From the NCBI GenBank assembly GCA_965218935.1, contig CBDCMH010000013.1, positions 29,777 to 93,776 on the forward strand: DNA of 64,000 nucleotides, written 5' to 3'. This DNA comes from JADFOI01 sp965218935. Its GTDB lineage: Bacteria > Acidobacteriota > UBA6911 > RPQK01 > JADFOI01. Positions 35,216 through 43,862 of this stretch are shown in pieces; position 1 is the stretch's first letter, and every line of letters begins with the position of its first letter. Both the position numbers and the translations under genes were made by a program. Below the pieces are notes generated by a model. It was not told where the DNA came from and made no database searches. It saw nothing but the letters and a program-made list of their open reading frames with translations.

Positions 35216-36415
35216 TCACTTGAATTGAAACACCGTTTTGATGACTTTCGACTGGGCCGTGTCCAGAGCGCACTGGACGGCGGCCCCATAGTCCTTCAGG
35301 GGAAATTTCGCTCCCACGATCTCAGCCAGATTATTCCTCTGCGCAACCAAAAGCTCCAGCGCTCGCCGGAAAGTGGCGGGCTCACTGGTGTAGCTGCCTT
35401 TCACCACGAGCTCCTTGTGCCAAATCGCCGTCCAGTCGATATTCCGTGGAATGCCCGGCATGCCGACCAGAATAACCGAGCCCCCGCCTCGCGTAAACCG
35501 CAGGGCGTCGTCAAGGGTGCGGCTTGACCCGACGCAGTCAAAACAAATGTCGGCACCCCCAACTGCTGTGGGCCTTCCGAACTCCGGTTCATACAACCGG
35601 GCGTTCAAAGTTCGAGCGAGTTGCGGGTGGGAATCTTTTGCTTCAATCACAACGTCGGCGCCCAGGCGGCCGGCGGCTTCCCGCTGGTGCGGATGTTTGG
35701 CTACCGCCACAATACGGCAGGCACTTCCCAAACCCCGGATTGCTGCCAGCGTCAGCACCCCTATGGAGCCACATCCCAGAATGAGGACGGTGCAGTCATC
35801 TGCTAATGGAGCCTTCCGCACTGCCTGCAACGCACAACTCAATGGCTCCGCGATCACAGCCTCTTCGTTGGAAAGCTGGTCGGGGACCGGGTGGAGCTGT
35901 TTGTAGTGAGCCACAAAGTTGTCGCTCCAACCACCTCCCGTATCCCTGCAATAGCCCGTCTGAATCCCGGGTGAAAGGTCACCTCCGTTGAAATTCACGC
36001 AAAGAGACTTGTTCCCTGCCTGGCAGGGTTCACACTTTCTGGCAATACCGCGAATTTCGCAGCTCAAGGGTGGTTCCAGCACCACTCGGTCTCCCTCTTT
36101 TGGAGCCCCCGCCTGCCTTCCCGCCTCCACGATCTCTCCGACTACCTCGTGCCCTAAAACAAAAGGGCACGAGGTAAACGGGGAAAAATAGACACTGCCT
36201 TTCGCGGTAATCGTGGCCAGGTCGGAACCGCAGATGCCGCTGAGAAGGGGTCGCACGCGGACCCACTCACTCCCAGGCAGGCTGGGCTGCTCAATCCGGC
36301 TAAGACGGATGCAGGCAAACGGAGAGGTGGCTGCCCGCGGCCAGCGGTTTGCCAGTGAGCGCACCGCCAGGTAGCGGGGACCGCTCTTGATGTATTGAAT
36401 GGCCCATATTTTCAA
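35216..36415 (-). CDS. Zinc-dependent alcohol dehydrogenase (MDR superfamily)
   Basis: 399 residues. GroES-like catalytic domain with SGICGSDLATI (catalytic-zinc Cys), GHEVVGEIVEAG, and a structural-zinc cluster of which CEPCQAGNKSLC is visible. The Rossmann NAD(P) site is VLILGCGSIGVLTLAAI. It oxidises an alcohol or reduces an aldehyde; the substrate is not evident. The first codons overlap the HAD gene by 4 bp, so it belongs to the lipid locus and may act on the fatty aldehyde or alcohol made by the large upstream protein (inference). The gene ends at the IS481 target duplication. Confidence 0.87.
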   Translation of the reverse strand: MKIWAIQYIKSGPRYLAVRSLANRWPRAATSPFACIRLSRIEQPSLPGSEWVRVRPLLSGICGSDLATITAKGSVYFSPFTSCPFVLGHEVVGEIVEAGRQAGAPKEGDRVVLEPPLSCEIRGIARKCEPCQAGNKSLCVNFNGGDLSPGIQTGYCRDTGGGWSDNFVAHYKQLHPVPDQLSNEEAVIAEPLSCALQAVRKAPLADDCTVLILGCGSIGVLTLAAIRGLGSACRIVAVAKHPHQREAAGRLGADVVIEAKDSHPQLARTLNARLYEPEFGRPTAVGGADICFDCVGSSRTLDDALRFTRGGGSVILVGMPGIPRNIDWTAIWHKELVVKGSYTSEPATFRRALELLVAQRNNLAEIVGAKFPLKDYGAAVQCALDTAQSKVIKTVFQFK

Positions 36416-37110
36416 GAGGTGCGTTCTTTCTTGCTTTCTTCAAGATCCCAGATAAGGATTTCCCACTTTTTCGCCCGAGCAATTTTTCGCAGTCGTCTTC
36501 CTGGGTTCACGACTCTGGCATATCCAACGGTTTCCAGCATCGGGATATCGTCCAGGCTGTCCGCATAAGCATAACACCTCGATAAATCCAGCTGGCGGTC
36601 CTTACTGAATGAAATAATGGCCTCGGCTTTGCTCTGATCGGTCAGCGGGCCTCCCTCCAGCTCACCCGTGAAAACGCCGCCCTTCTGACGCAAGCGCGCC
36701 GCGATCATCGCTGAGGCCTGAATCCGATTGGCCAGCGGCTTGACCAGAGTCTCGAGAGAGTTGGTCACCAAAACGATCAGGTCGTTGCTTTCCTGGTGCT
36801 TTCGCAGCTGATCAAGGGACCCCGGGTAAATGCAAGGTTGCATGAGTGCTCGAAAGTGATTCTCGGCCAAACCATCCAGCTGGGTCGGGCTCAGGTTTGT
36901 ATAGTTGCGATAGAAGGCCTGGCTGAAACAACGGCGGCTGAGAGCATCCAGCAACAGGTAATAAGGGACCTTGGGAAGAAATAGGGTGATCCAGAGAGCC
37001 TTTTGCCACTCTGTCATTTCGCAGGTGCGCAGGTAGGCATAGTAGCGAACGACGTTTCCCTGGACGATTGTGCCATCGACATCAAAAAAGGCAGCCGCCT
37101 GGCCAGTCAT
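36412..37110 (-). CDS. HAD-superfamily (IB) phosphatase
   Basis: 232 residues. Motif I FFDVDGTIVQGN, motif II LVTNSLETLV (Ser/Thr region), motif III Lys in QSKAEAI, and motif IV AYADSLDDIPMLE. The cap is helical, as in SerB/CicA-type IB enzymes. Expected to remove phosphate from a small molecule; beside an acyltransferase/acyl-reductase fusion and a lipid kinase, a phosphatidate-like or glycerol-phosphate substrate is plausible but unproven. It starts 19 bp after the giant gene's stop and overlaps the dehydrogenase by 4 bp. Confidence 0.88.
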   Translation of the reverse strand: MTGQAAAFFDVDGTIVQGNVVRYYAYLRTCEMTEWQKALWITLFLPKVPYYLLLDALSRRCFSQAFYRNYTNLSPTQLDGLAENHFRALMQPCIYPGSLDQLRKHQESNDLIVLVTNSLETLVKPLANRIQASAMIAARLRQKGGVFTGELEGGPLTDQSKAEAIISFSKDRQLDLSRCYAYADSLDDIPMLETVGYARVVNPGRRLRKIARAKKWEILIWDLEESKKERTS

Positions 37111-37128
37111 AGGAATCCCTTCGCCTTC

Positions 37129-40100
37129 TCAGTGCCTCACCGCCCCGGTGGCCAAACCCTTGGCAAGACCTGAAATGGCGGTGCGCACCTGAGCCGCAAT
37201 CTGCCGATAGCGCTCGTCGAGTGCAGTTCGTGGGCCTTCTGGAGGAGAAGGCTCCACCCGGATTCCCGGGGCGAAAAACACTCCTATTCCTCGGCGGCGA
37301 GGGAAGGCTTTTCCCACAGGCATGGCCGGGTGCGTCCCCTGAATATAGGCTGGAACAACCGGCACCCCCAATTCCAGCGCGATTAAGCCGACGCCCGGTT
37401 TAAACTCCTGCAGTTGGCCCGTCCGCGAACGGGTCCCCTCCGGGAAAATGAGCACACATTCGCCGCCCAACAGAATGGATTTCACCATCCGCAACCCCGC
37501 CAGTGAGGTTTCTTCCCTTTCAACGGGCACTAAATTCAAGAATGTGCTGAAGAACCAGCTTTTCAGGGCCGTGTCGAAAAAGTAATCTCTTGCCCCTAAG
37601 ATGTGCATTTTTTGGGCCTCTTGAAGGCCCAACACGGCGCTCACGGCGGAGATCATTGCCCCCCCATCCAGATGGCTGGCATGATTGGCTGCAATGATGT
37701 AGGGACCGGCGGCGGGGAGGTGTTCCTGGTTGTACACTTTCAAGCGAAAATACTTTTGGTACACCAATCTAAGAGCTCGGTAGCTGCTGCTGAGCAACCA
37801 GCGCTCGGTGGGCGAGCGCTCCCCATAGGGCCGAGCTGAGCGAATCTTACTCGTCCTTGCCCCTTTTCTCTCCGCTTTCCGGGCCTGGGTTGGGGCTTGG
37901 GGGCGGATTTGCTCAAGAAGCTCTCCCGCAGTTTGTAGCGTTGCCGCCACCTGATCGGAAACTGAGACCCCGAACTGATGTTCGGTAAACAAGAGAAGCT
38001 GGATGCTCATCAAGGAATCTAACCCTAGGTCTGAGTAAAGATGGCTGTCTTCCCTGATTTCCTGGGTGGGGATGCCTGATAGCCGGCTGAGCTCTCTGAG
38101 CAGCTCTTCTTCTTGGCTTCCCCCCCTGCCGGGCTGTGGCGGCAAGCCTTCGGCAGAGCGTGCTCGGTCATGCTGAAGCTCTTCCAGGAGCTTACGGCGG
38201 GCGGTCTCTCTGCAAACCTCCCCCGAATCGTTCCGGGGCAAGGGCTCAAACCAAACATGGATATGTTGGAGCCGATGATAGCTAGGCAATTCCTTTCCGA
38301 TCCTTTGAATCTCTTTCTGAATCTCCTTCTTAACCTCGGCCTGGTCGCTCATTGCCGACCGGCCCAGCGCGGGCGTCAAAACGGCGTGGATGTCTTCCGT
38401 GAGCCCGCTTTTTATCCCCAGAACGCAAATCTCCAGAATGGCTGGGATGCTTTGGTATATGGCTTCCAGGTCGGCGGGGTAAACATTCTTGCCCGCCCCG
38501 GTTACAATGACGTCTTTGATTCGTCCGGTGACGTACACATACCCATCGGCATCCACCCAACCCAGATCACCGGTATGAAACCAACCGTCCTTGATCACGG
38601 CTTCCGAGGCGGAGGGGTTATTGTAGTAGCCTTTCATCAAGCTGGGGCTGCGGGCGATGATCTCGCCAATGCCGTCCTTGTCGGAGTGAAAAATCCTTAT
38701 CTCCACACCCGGAAGAGGCTTCCCTGCTGAGCTCTTCCTGCTGCGCTGTAGGGGATTGACGGTAAGGACGGGGGCGGTTTCCGTCAGGCCATAGCCTTCG
38801 TAGATCGGCATGCCCAGCACTTTGAACTCGTCATAGAGCTTTTCCCCCAACGCGGATCCCCCGCTTACGAAAAGTCTGATTTGCCCCCCGAGCTCCTGGT
38901 GTAGCCGGGAAAACAGTTGCCGGCCGATGTTCTTGCCGAGTTTGCGCTCCACCGATAAGCTCACTTGTTTCGAGGTGTTCGGGAAATTCGGCTTAAGGGC
39001 TGATTTAGGCTTTCTCAAAATACGCCGCTCAATGTCATCCCGAATCAACGCGTAAAGGGTAGGAACTCCCAGCATGCAAGTCGTTCCTGTTTCTTGCATC
39101 GATTCAAGAATCACCTTCGGTTTGAGTGAATGAACGTACGTCACCGTGGCGCCACCGTAAATAGCCATCAAGAATCCGCAGGTGAATTCCAGGGCGTGGG
39201 ACAGAGGAAGCACCGAAAGAAGCTGATCGTTCTCCGATACCGGTAAGTGGTGATTGACCCCCAGCAAGTTGTTGATGAAGTTGCGATGGGTGTGCAAGGC
39301 TCCCTTGGGATCAACGGCAGTGCTGTTTGTGAAGATAATCGAAGCCAAATCGTCAGGTTTCACCTCAGCCTTTTCCTTGGGTGTGGTTTCTTGGCGGGGC
39401 GGTTGGGTGCTGCGCGAATATTCCTTTCGCTCAAAGGGCAGACAGCACCGATCGACGTTCAGTAATCTCACCGGAGATTGCGACTCTTCGTTTTCCTTTA
39501 AGGCCTTTGAGGCAAGTCTGGCCAGGCAGTATTCGGACGCGAGCAGCGCCCGGCTTTGTGTAAACCGCACCACCGCCCAGACCTCTTTGTGCCACGTCTG
39601 TGCATCCAGCGGCACAACGACTACCCCTACCGAGGCTGCCCCAAGGTAGGTGGATCCCCACTCCGGCGTGTTTTCCGAGTAGAGGGCCACACGGTCGCCC
39701 TTTTGCAGCCCCATCTTCAAAAGAGTCTGTCCTATTTTCTGAGCCCCAGCGTGGAGGTCTTTATAGGTGAATCTCTGCCAGTAGCCCTCACGCTTGATCT
39801 GGAGCGCCGTTTTGTTTGGGAACCTCTCGGCGGCTTGCTCAACAAGGGTATTAATGGTGAGCGCATCCGAAGAGGCTGCGTCTTCCACCGACAGGGTTCC
39901 AGCTCCTTCCAGCTTGAGGACGTGCTTCTTGACACCGGGGATGTGTACGTTCTGGATATAGTGGCGCCAGTTCAATTGCTCAATGTCAAAGTTGAGGAGT
40001 TCCTTTTCCTCTGCGTTGAGTGAATTGAAAAGCTGCATCGTGTTGTCTATCTCGAACCGGCAATTCAAGTTCAGGTAGGGCCGGTAGATCTCTCCATAGT

Positions 40101-41499
40101 AGTAGAGCTTGTCGTAGGCCAGCTTGGCGGCAGAGATTTTCCGCTTAACTTTTTCCGTCCTGTTGGAAGGCGGTAGGTTTCGCAAAGTATGCGCCGCCGC
40201 CTGGAGAGGGACAGTCTTCAGCTTGTGCTGCAAGCGGAAGGTGCTTTGCTTGGGGAATTTAAGAGGCTTGACGTGGATGGCCTCGCCACGCCGGTCCAGC
40301 ATGGGATTCTTCTGGAAGTATTCGTAAACAAGCGAATGGAGCTCCCCCAGCGTGACCGGGTTCTTGGCGCCAGTTGCCACGTGATACACCTTCACCCCAC
40401 CCTCCTCTGCCGCTAGGGGTATGGTGGCCAACAGCGCATTGACCACCAGGTCGACCGGGACCAAGTCGAGAATCACGTCAGCGTCCAGGGGCAACGACCG
40501 GAGACGGCCTTTGCCGATGGCTACGATGAGAGGGTCGGCCATCCGCAGTCCGTCCAGCCATCCAGGGGTCGGCTCTGCGAGGCTGCTTTCAATGACCGAC
40601 GGGCGGATGACGACAGTGGGAACTCCGTTCCTCCCTCGGAGAACCATCTGCTCGCCCAGCGCCTTCGTGTAGGTGTAGGTGTCGTTCCAGCCCCGCTGGC
40701 GCGCCCGGCTCATACCCTCTTCGGTCAAGCGGCTCTGCGCCCACTTCTTCCGCAGGCTCTCAAGCTTGGCGGCACGAGTCCTCCCCTTGCCCCCTCTCCG
40801 GGGCTTGCGCAGTTCTCTGAGAAGTCCTTCCCTCGTCTTCGGGCCTCGCGATGCCTCTTCAACTTGCTTAATCGTTTTGCGGATGTGTTCTATCTCTTGC
40901 GCAACATCGTTAAACTTCCCCTGTGGGTGCGGCTGTTCCGCTTCTGAGCCAGCGGCTGAATGATAGATGGTCTCAGGGACGGAGTAGCTGGCGGTGCCGC
41001 TTACATAGGCCGTAGAGACATGAACCAGCACTGCCTTCTTGCAAGAGCTGGCGAATTCGGCGATGCGGCCGGCACTCAAAACATTCACTTCAAGGGCCTC
41101 GTCCAGGGGTGCATCGAATGAAACAACCGCGGCGCTGTTAATCACGATGTCGACCTCGCCCTGGAGCCGGCTTCGAGAAGCCTCGTCCAACCCCAAGCCC
41201 TCCTGAGAGATGTCGCCCGAAACCGCGACGAGTTTCTCTTCAAGAAAGGCCTTGCTCTTATCCCCGTAGGAGCGGTAAAGCCGGTCGAAAACATCGGATT
41301 GAAACAGCTCCCGGGTCAGTCGCTCTTGGGCGGACATCGCCTGGCCGCCTAGTTGCGCCCTGGGGCGGATAAGAAGATAGATCCGCTTTATGCTGGGAGC
41401 GATTCTTAAGATTTTCTCCACAAGGGGTTGCCCTAGAAACCCAGTGGCCCCGGTGATAAAAATCGTTTTGTGCTCTAAGGCGTCTTTGATCCTATTCAT
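37129..41499 (-). CDS. Four-module fusion: fatty acyl reductase, acyl-AMP ligase, acyl carrier protein, PlsC acyltransferase
   Basis: About 1,456 residues. Module 1 (to about 530) is an NAD-binding_4/fatty-acyl-CoA-reductase fold with ITGATGFLGQPLVEKIL and YTYTKALGE, carrying a charged insert near 210-260. Module 2 (about 550-1100) is an AMP-binding ligase with YGLTETAPV, WFHTGDLGWV and GRIKDVIVTGAGKNVYP. Its P-loop reads TNSTAVDPKG instead of the canonical TSGTTGxPKG. Module 3 is an ACP with LGLDSLMSIQLL, the Ser near residue 1162. Module 4 (about 1225-1440) is PlsC with NHASHLDG and FPEGTRSR. One chain could activate, load, reduce and transfer acyl groups, as in ether-lipid or wax-type synthesis. 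A GTG start six bases earlier is possible. Confidence 0.88.
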   Translation of the reverse strand: MNRIKDALEHKTIFITGATGFLGQPLVEKILRIAPSIKRIYLLIRPRAQLGGQAMSAQERLTRELFQSDVFDRLYRSYGDKSKAFLEEKLVAVSGDISQEGLGLDEASRSRLQGEVDIVINSAAVVSFDAPLDEALEVNVLSAGRIAEFASSCKKAVLVHVSTAYVSGTASYSVPETIYHSAAGSEAEQPHPQGKFNDVAQEIEHIRKTIKQVEEASRGPKTREGLLRELRKPRRGGKGRTRAAKLESLRKKWAQSRLTEEGMSRARQRGWNDTYTYTKALGEQMVLRGRNGVPTVVIRPSVIESSLAEPTPGWLDGLRMADPLIVAIGKGRLRSLPLDADVILDLVPVDLVVNALLATIPLAAEEGGVKVYHVATGAKNPVTLGELHSLVYEYFQKNPMLDRRGEAIHVKPLKFPKQSTFRLQHKLKTVPLQAAAHTLRNLPPSNRTEKVKRKISAAKLAYDKLYYYGEIYRPYLNLNCRFEIDNTMQLFNSLNAEEKELLNFDIEQLNWRHYIQNVHIPGVKKHVLKLEGAGTLSVEDAASSDALTINTLVEQAAERFPNKTALQIKREGYWQRFTYKDLHAGAQKIGQTLLKMGLQKGDRVALYSENTPEWGSTYLGAASVGVVVVPLDAQTWHKEVWAVVRFTQSRALLASEYCLARLASKALKENEESQSPVRLLNVDRCCLPFERKEYSRSTQPPRQETTPKEKAEVKPDDLASIIFTNSTAVDPKGALHTHRNFINNLLGVNHHLPVSENDQLLSVLPLSHALEFTCGFLMAIYGGATVTYVHSLKPKVILESMQETGTTCMLGVPTLYALIRDDIERRILRKPKSALKPNFPNTSKQVSLSVERKLGKNIGRQLFSRLHQELGGQIRLFVSGGSALGEKLYDEFKVLGMPIYEGYGLTETAPVLTVNPLQRSRKSSAGKPLPGVEIRIFHSDKDGIGEIIARSPSLMKGYYNNPSASEAVIKDGWFHTGDLGWVDADGYVYVTGRIKDVIVTGAGKNVYPADLEAIYQSIPAILEICVLGIKSGLTEDIHAVLTPALGRSAMSDQAEVKKEIQKEIQRIGKELPSYHRLQHIHVWFEPLPRNDSGEVCRETARRKLLEELQHDRARSAEGLPPQPGRGGSQEEELLRELSRLSGIPTQEIREDSHLYSDLGLDSLMSIQLLLFTEHQFGVSVSDQVAATLQTAGELLEQIRPQAPTQARKAERKGARTSKIRSARPYGERSPTERWLLSSSYRALRLVYQKYFRLKVYNQEHLPAAGPYIIAANHASHLDGGAMISAVSAVLGLQEAQKMHILGARDYFFDTALKSWFFSTFLNLVPVEREETSLAGLRMVKSILLGGECVLIFPEGTRSRTGQLQEFKPGVGLIALELGVPVVPAYIQGTHPAMPVGKAFPRRRGIGVFFAPGIRVEPSPPEGPRTALDERYRQIAAQVRTAISGLAKGLATGAVRH

Positions 41500-42376
41500 G
41501 CCCACCCCCGGTCGGGGCTATGATCTTAATTGCCCCCCTGAGAGCTTTTGCGTTGACTGGGGTCTCCCCATAGATATCTCCGTCGAACACCTTTTTTAAG
41601 CTTACCGGGGTGTCGATTTTAACCGTCTGGGATCGGTACAAGGAGAATTTTGGGTGTTTGAGGTGGTGACCGCTATAAATTTTCGGGAAGTTGAGCAGTA
41701 AGTCCGCCTTCCCAATATCACCCACCACAACCACGTCAAACAGGCCGTTGTTCGTCTGGGCCGCCGGGGCCATAAGCAAACCGCCGCCGCAATACCGCGT
41801 ATTCTGAACTAAGATTGAAGTGCAGTTTAGGTCTAAAGTTTCCTCATCCAGCGTGATACTCATCGGGACCGGTTGTAGCTGGGTGATGGCTTTGTAGGTA
41901 GCAATAAAAAAGGCGCTGGGGCCTTTTAGGTATTTCATTTTATTTGTTTCATTGGCTATGATCGCTGGAAAACCGAGCCCTAAAGTGGAAATAAAGCACC
42001 GTTCCCGCTCCCAGCCCACATCAATCTCTAATACCTCCCCTTTGAGAATCACTTCTATCGCCTTTTCTGGATTGTTGTAAGGGAGGCCGAGGCTTCGCGC
42101 TAAGTCATTCCCGGTTCCAATCGATATAATCCCAAGCTCTGTCCCAGAATTTACTGTAGCGTTAACAACCTCAGAAATCGTCCCGTCGCCGCCGAAAACG
42201 ATTACCTGGCGCTCACCTGCCTCAACAAGGCGCTGGGCTAGTTCTGTGGCGTGGCCTCGGTGCCTCGTCTCGAAAATTTCGTGCTCTGCCTCCCTGGCCC
42301 GAAGGATTGATTGGAGTCCTTGAGCTGCACGTCTTCCTCTCCCGTGCCCGGCGGTCGGATTGGCTATGATCTTCAT
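41492..42376 (-). CDS. Diacylglycerol-kinase-family lipid kinase (YegS/DgkB-like)
   Basis: 294 residues from ATG 42376 (GTGGGG upstream). Opens MKIIANPTAGHGRGRR (nucleotide-binding loop) and has VIVFGGDGTISEVVNATV and LGIISIGTGNDLARSLGLP, the DAGK catalytic-domain motifs; the C-terminal half is the beta sandwich with KVFDGDIYGETP. It phosphorylates diacylglycerol, a sphingoid base or another lipid alcohol. Its end overlaps the start of the giant fusion by a few bases, so the two are co-translated. A longer frame upstream crosses the tRNA-Sec gene on the other strand and is rejected. Confidence 0.92.
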   Translation of the reverse strand: MKIIANPTAGHGRGRRAAQGLQSILRAREAEHEIFETRHRGHATELAQRLVEAGERQVIVFGGDGTISEVVNATVNSGTELGIISIGTGNDLARSLGLPYNNPEKAIEVILKGEVLEIDVGWERERCFISTLGLGFPAIIANETNKMKYLKGPSAFFIATYKAITQLQPVPMSITLDEETLDLNCTSILVQNTRYCGGGLLMAPAAQTNNGLFDVVVVGDIGKADLLLNFPKIYSGHHLKHPKFSLYRSQTVKIDTPVSLKKVFDGDIYGETPVNAKALRGAIKIIAPTGGGHE

Positions 42377-42440
42377 CCCCACACAAAGCTGAGTATAACG
42401 AGGAGGGCTATATTCAGCCAAGAGAAAAGCTGCAGTAGGG

Positions 42441-42449
42441 TGATATAAT
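42441..42449 (+). promoter_or_regulatory. tRNA-Sec extended -10 promoter
   Basis: TGATATAAT, an extended -10, ends ten bases before the first nucleotide of the mature tRNA. No clear -35 is seen. Confidence 0.6.
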
Positions 42450-42458
42450 CCTGCGCCG

Positions 42459-42557
42459 GGAGGTACTCCCTGTCTGGTGACGGGCCTGGTCTTCAAAACC
42501 AGTCGGGCTGCAACGAGAGTTGTGGTTGGTGGGTTCGATTCCCATGTACCTCCGCCA
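42459..42557 (+). tRNA. selC: tRNA-Sec (anticodon UCA)
   Basis: 99 nt including encoded CCA. Eight-base acceptor stem GGAGGTAC/GTACCTCC, an elongated D arm (CCCTGTCTGGTGACGGG), anticodon stem CTGGTCTTCAAAACCAG with TCA in the loop, a very long variable arm (CGGGCTGCAACGAGAGTTGTGGTTGG region), and T arm TGGGTTCGATTCCCA. The 8-bp acceptor and long D stem are hallmarks of bacterial selenocysteine tRNA. It pairs functionally with selD at 56467. Confidence 0.95.
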
Positions 42558-42930
42558 ATGGAGGTTTCTTGTTGTCTGCTCGTACTCCGGATTTAAGTGA
42601 GTTATTTCTTTAGTAGTAGTAGTAGTAGTAGGTGTGTGTTTTGTTGAAAAAAGGAGCAGGCTATATAAAATAAAGGTGTTTAGTGAGTGGATAATTATGT
42701 GAATAAGAGACCCAGGATAAACAGTGTGGCAAGAGAGCGGTAAAAAAGGATAGGAAGCAAAGGAAATCCGCGCACTTGTTGGCCGCGCACGTGTACGGAA
42801 TTAGGCTAAGCAAAGTTAAGAAAGCAAGATGCATTGTCCAGGAGTCTGTGGAAAAGCGGTGAGGTATAGCCCGCGCAACCAGGTTTTACCGACACCCCGC
42901 CCAACCCAGCGGTAGAACCTCGAGCCAGTT
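42558..42930. other. Gene-free AT-richer stretch before pheA
   Basis: 373 bp holding a (TAG)7 trinucleotide run (42611-42631) followed by GTGTGTG, a GGATAATTATG-type AT patch, and a GC-rich last 80 bp before pheA. Composition differs from the neighbours. No open frame with support, and no RNA fold that I recognise. Confidence 0.6.
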
Positions 42931-43779
42931 ATGGCGAAAGAAATCACGGTCGCAATTCAAGGAGAGCGAGGGTCTTACAGCGAGGTAGCAGCAGCGCACC
43001 TATTAAGGAAAAAGATGGAGCTCTGGTGCTGCGAGCGCTTCGAGGAGGTTTTCAAGGTCACCGCGAAAAAAGACACCCAATACTGCCTCGTCCCCCTCGA
43101 AAACTCTCTATCCGGGTCGATCCACAAAAACTACGATCTTCTGTTGCGGCACAAACTCAAGATCACCCGCGAGATCAATCTTCAGATCGAACACAACCTA
43201 ATCACTGCGCCCGGTGCACACCTCGACGAAATCACCACGGTGCTTTCCCACCCCGTCGCCTTGGATCAGTGCGACAACTTCTTTGAGAAGTTTCCTCACC
43301 TGATTAAGCGCAGTGCCTACGACACCTCGGGCAGCGTCAAGCGCATCGTGGAAGAAAATCTACGTGATTGCGCTGCCATTGCAGGAAAGCAAGCCGCTGA
43401 GTACTACGGCGGCAAGATTGCGCTAACCGGAATTCAAGACAACAAAGAAAACTTCACTCGATTCGCCCTGCTTGCCCGGGAACCAGAAACAGGCAAGAAA
43501 GCAGATAAAACCTCGATCGCTTTCAGCTTTGGAAATGCGCCCGGAGCCCTTTTCAAGTGCCTCAGCGTCTTCGCCTTGCGAGAGATCGATCTTACCAAAA
43601 TCGAGTCTAGGCCTATCCATGGGCGGCCGTGGGAGTACCTTTTTTATCTGGACTTTCTAGGAAACACTGACCAGGAAAGCATCCAAAGAGCGCTGGATCA
43701 CCTGAGGGAGCTCACCGAGTTCCTGGAAGTTCTCGGCTGTTATCCGCGCGACACCAGCCAGCAGAAGAAGGGGATGTAG
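42931..43779 (+). CDS. pheA: Prephenate dehydratase
   Basis: 282 residues, monofunctional (no chorismate mutase part). It makes phenylpyruvate for phenylalanine. Catalytic-domain blocks: IAIQGERGSYSE-like opening, LVPLENSLSGSIHKNYDLL, TAPGAHLDEITTVLSHPVALDQC, DTSGSVK, and GIQDNKENFTRFALL (the T-R-F motif). The C-terminal ACT domain has DLTKIESRPIHGRPWEYLFY, the phenylalanine-binding ESRP motif, so feedback control is expected. Weak ribosome site. IS copy 2 follows 83 bp downstream. Confidence 0.95.
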   Translation: MAKEITVAIQGERGSYSEVAAAHLLRKKMELWCCERFEEVFKVTAKKDTQYCLVPLENSLSGSIHKNYDLLLRHKLKITREINLQIEHNLITAPGAHLDEITTVLSHPVALDQCDNFFEKFPHLIKRSAYDTSGSVKRIVEENLRDCAAIAGKQAAEYYGGKIALTGIQDNKENFTRFALLAREPETGKKADKTSIAFSFGNAPGALFKCLSVFALREIDLTKIESRPIHGRPWEYLFYLDFLGNTDQESIQRALDHLRELTEFLEVLGCYPRDTSQQKKGM

Positions 43780-43862
43780 GGGGCCAGCCCAAGAAGAGGC
43801 TCTGAGGGGAGGGGCGGACAAGCCCTAGGGTTTGGGGTTCGCCTCAAGCCACTTCGGTAGAG

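Noticed and set aside
42377..42496. N-terminal extension of the lipid-kinase frame
   Set aside because: Would be translated antisense through the tRNA-Sec gene; ATG 42376 starts exactly at the DAGK domain.
42611..42631. Possible CRISPR-like or regulatory short repeat
   Set aside because: It is a plain (TAG)7 microsatellite with no spacers; no CRISPR array or cas gene was seen anywhere in the window.
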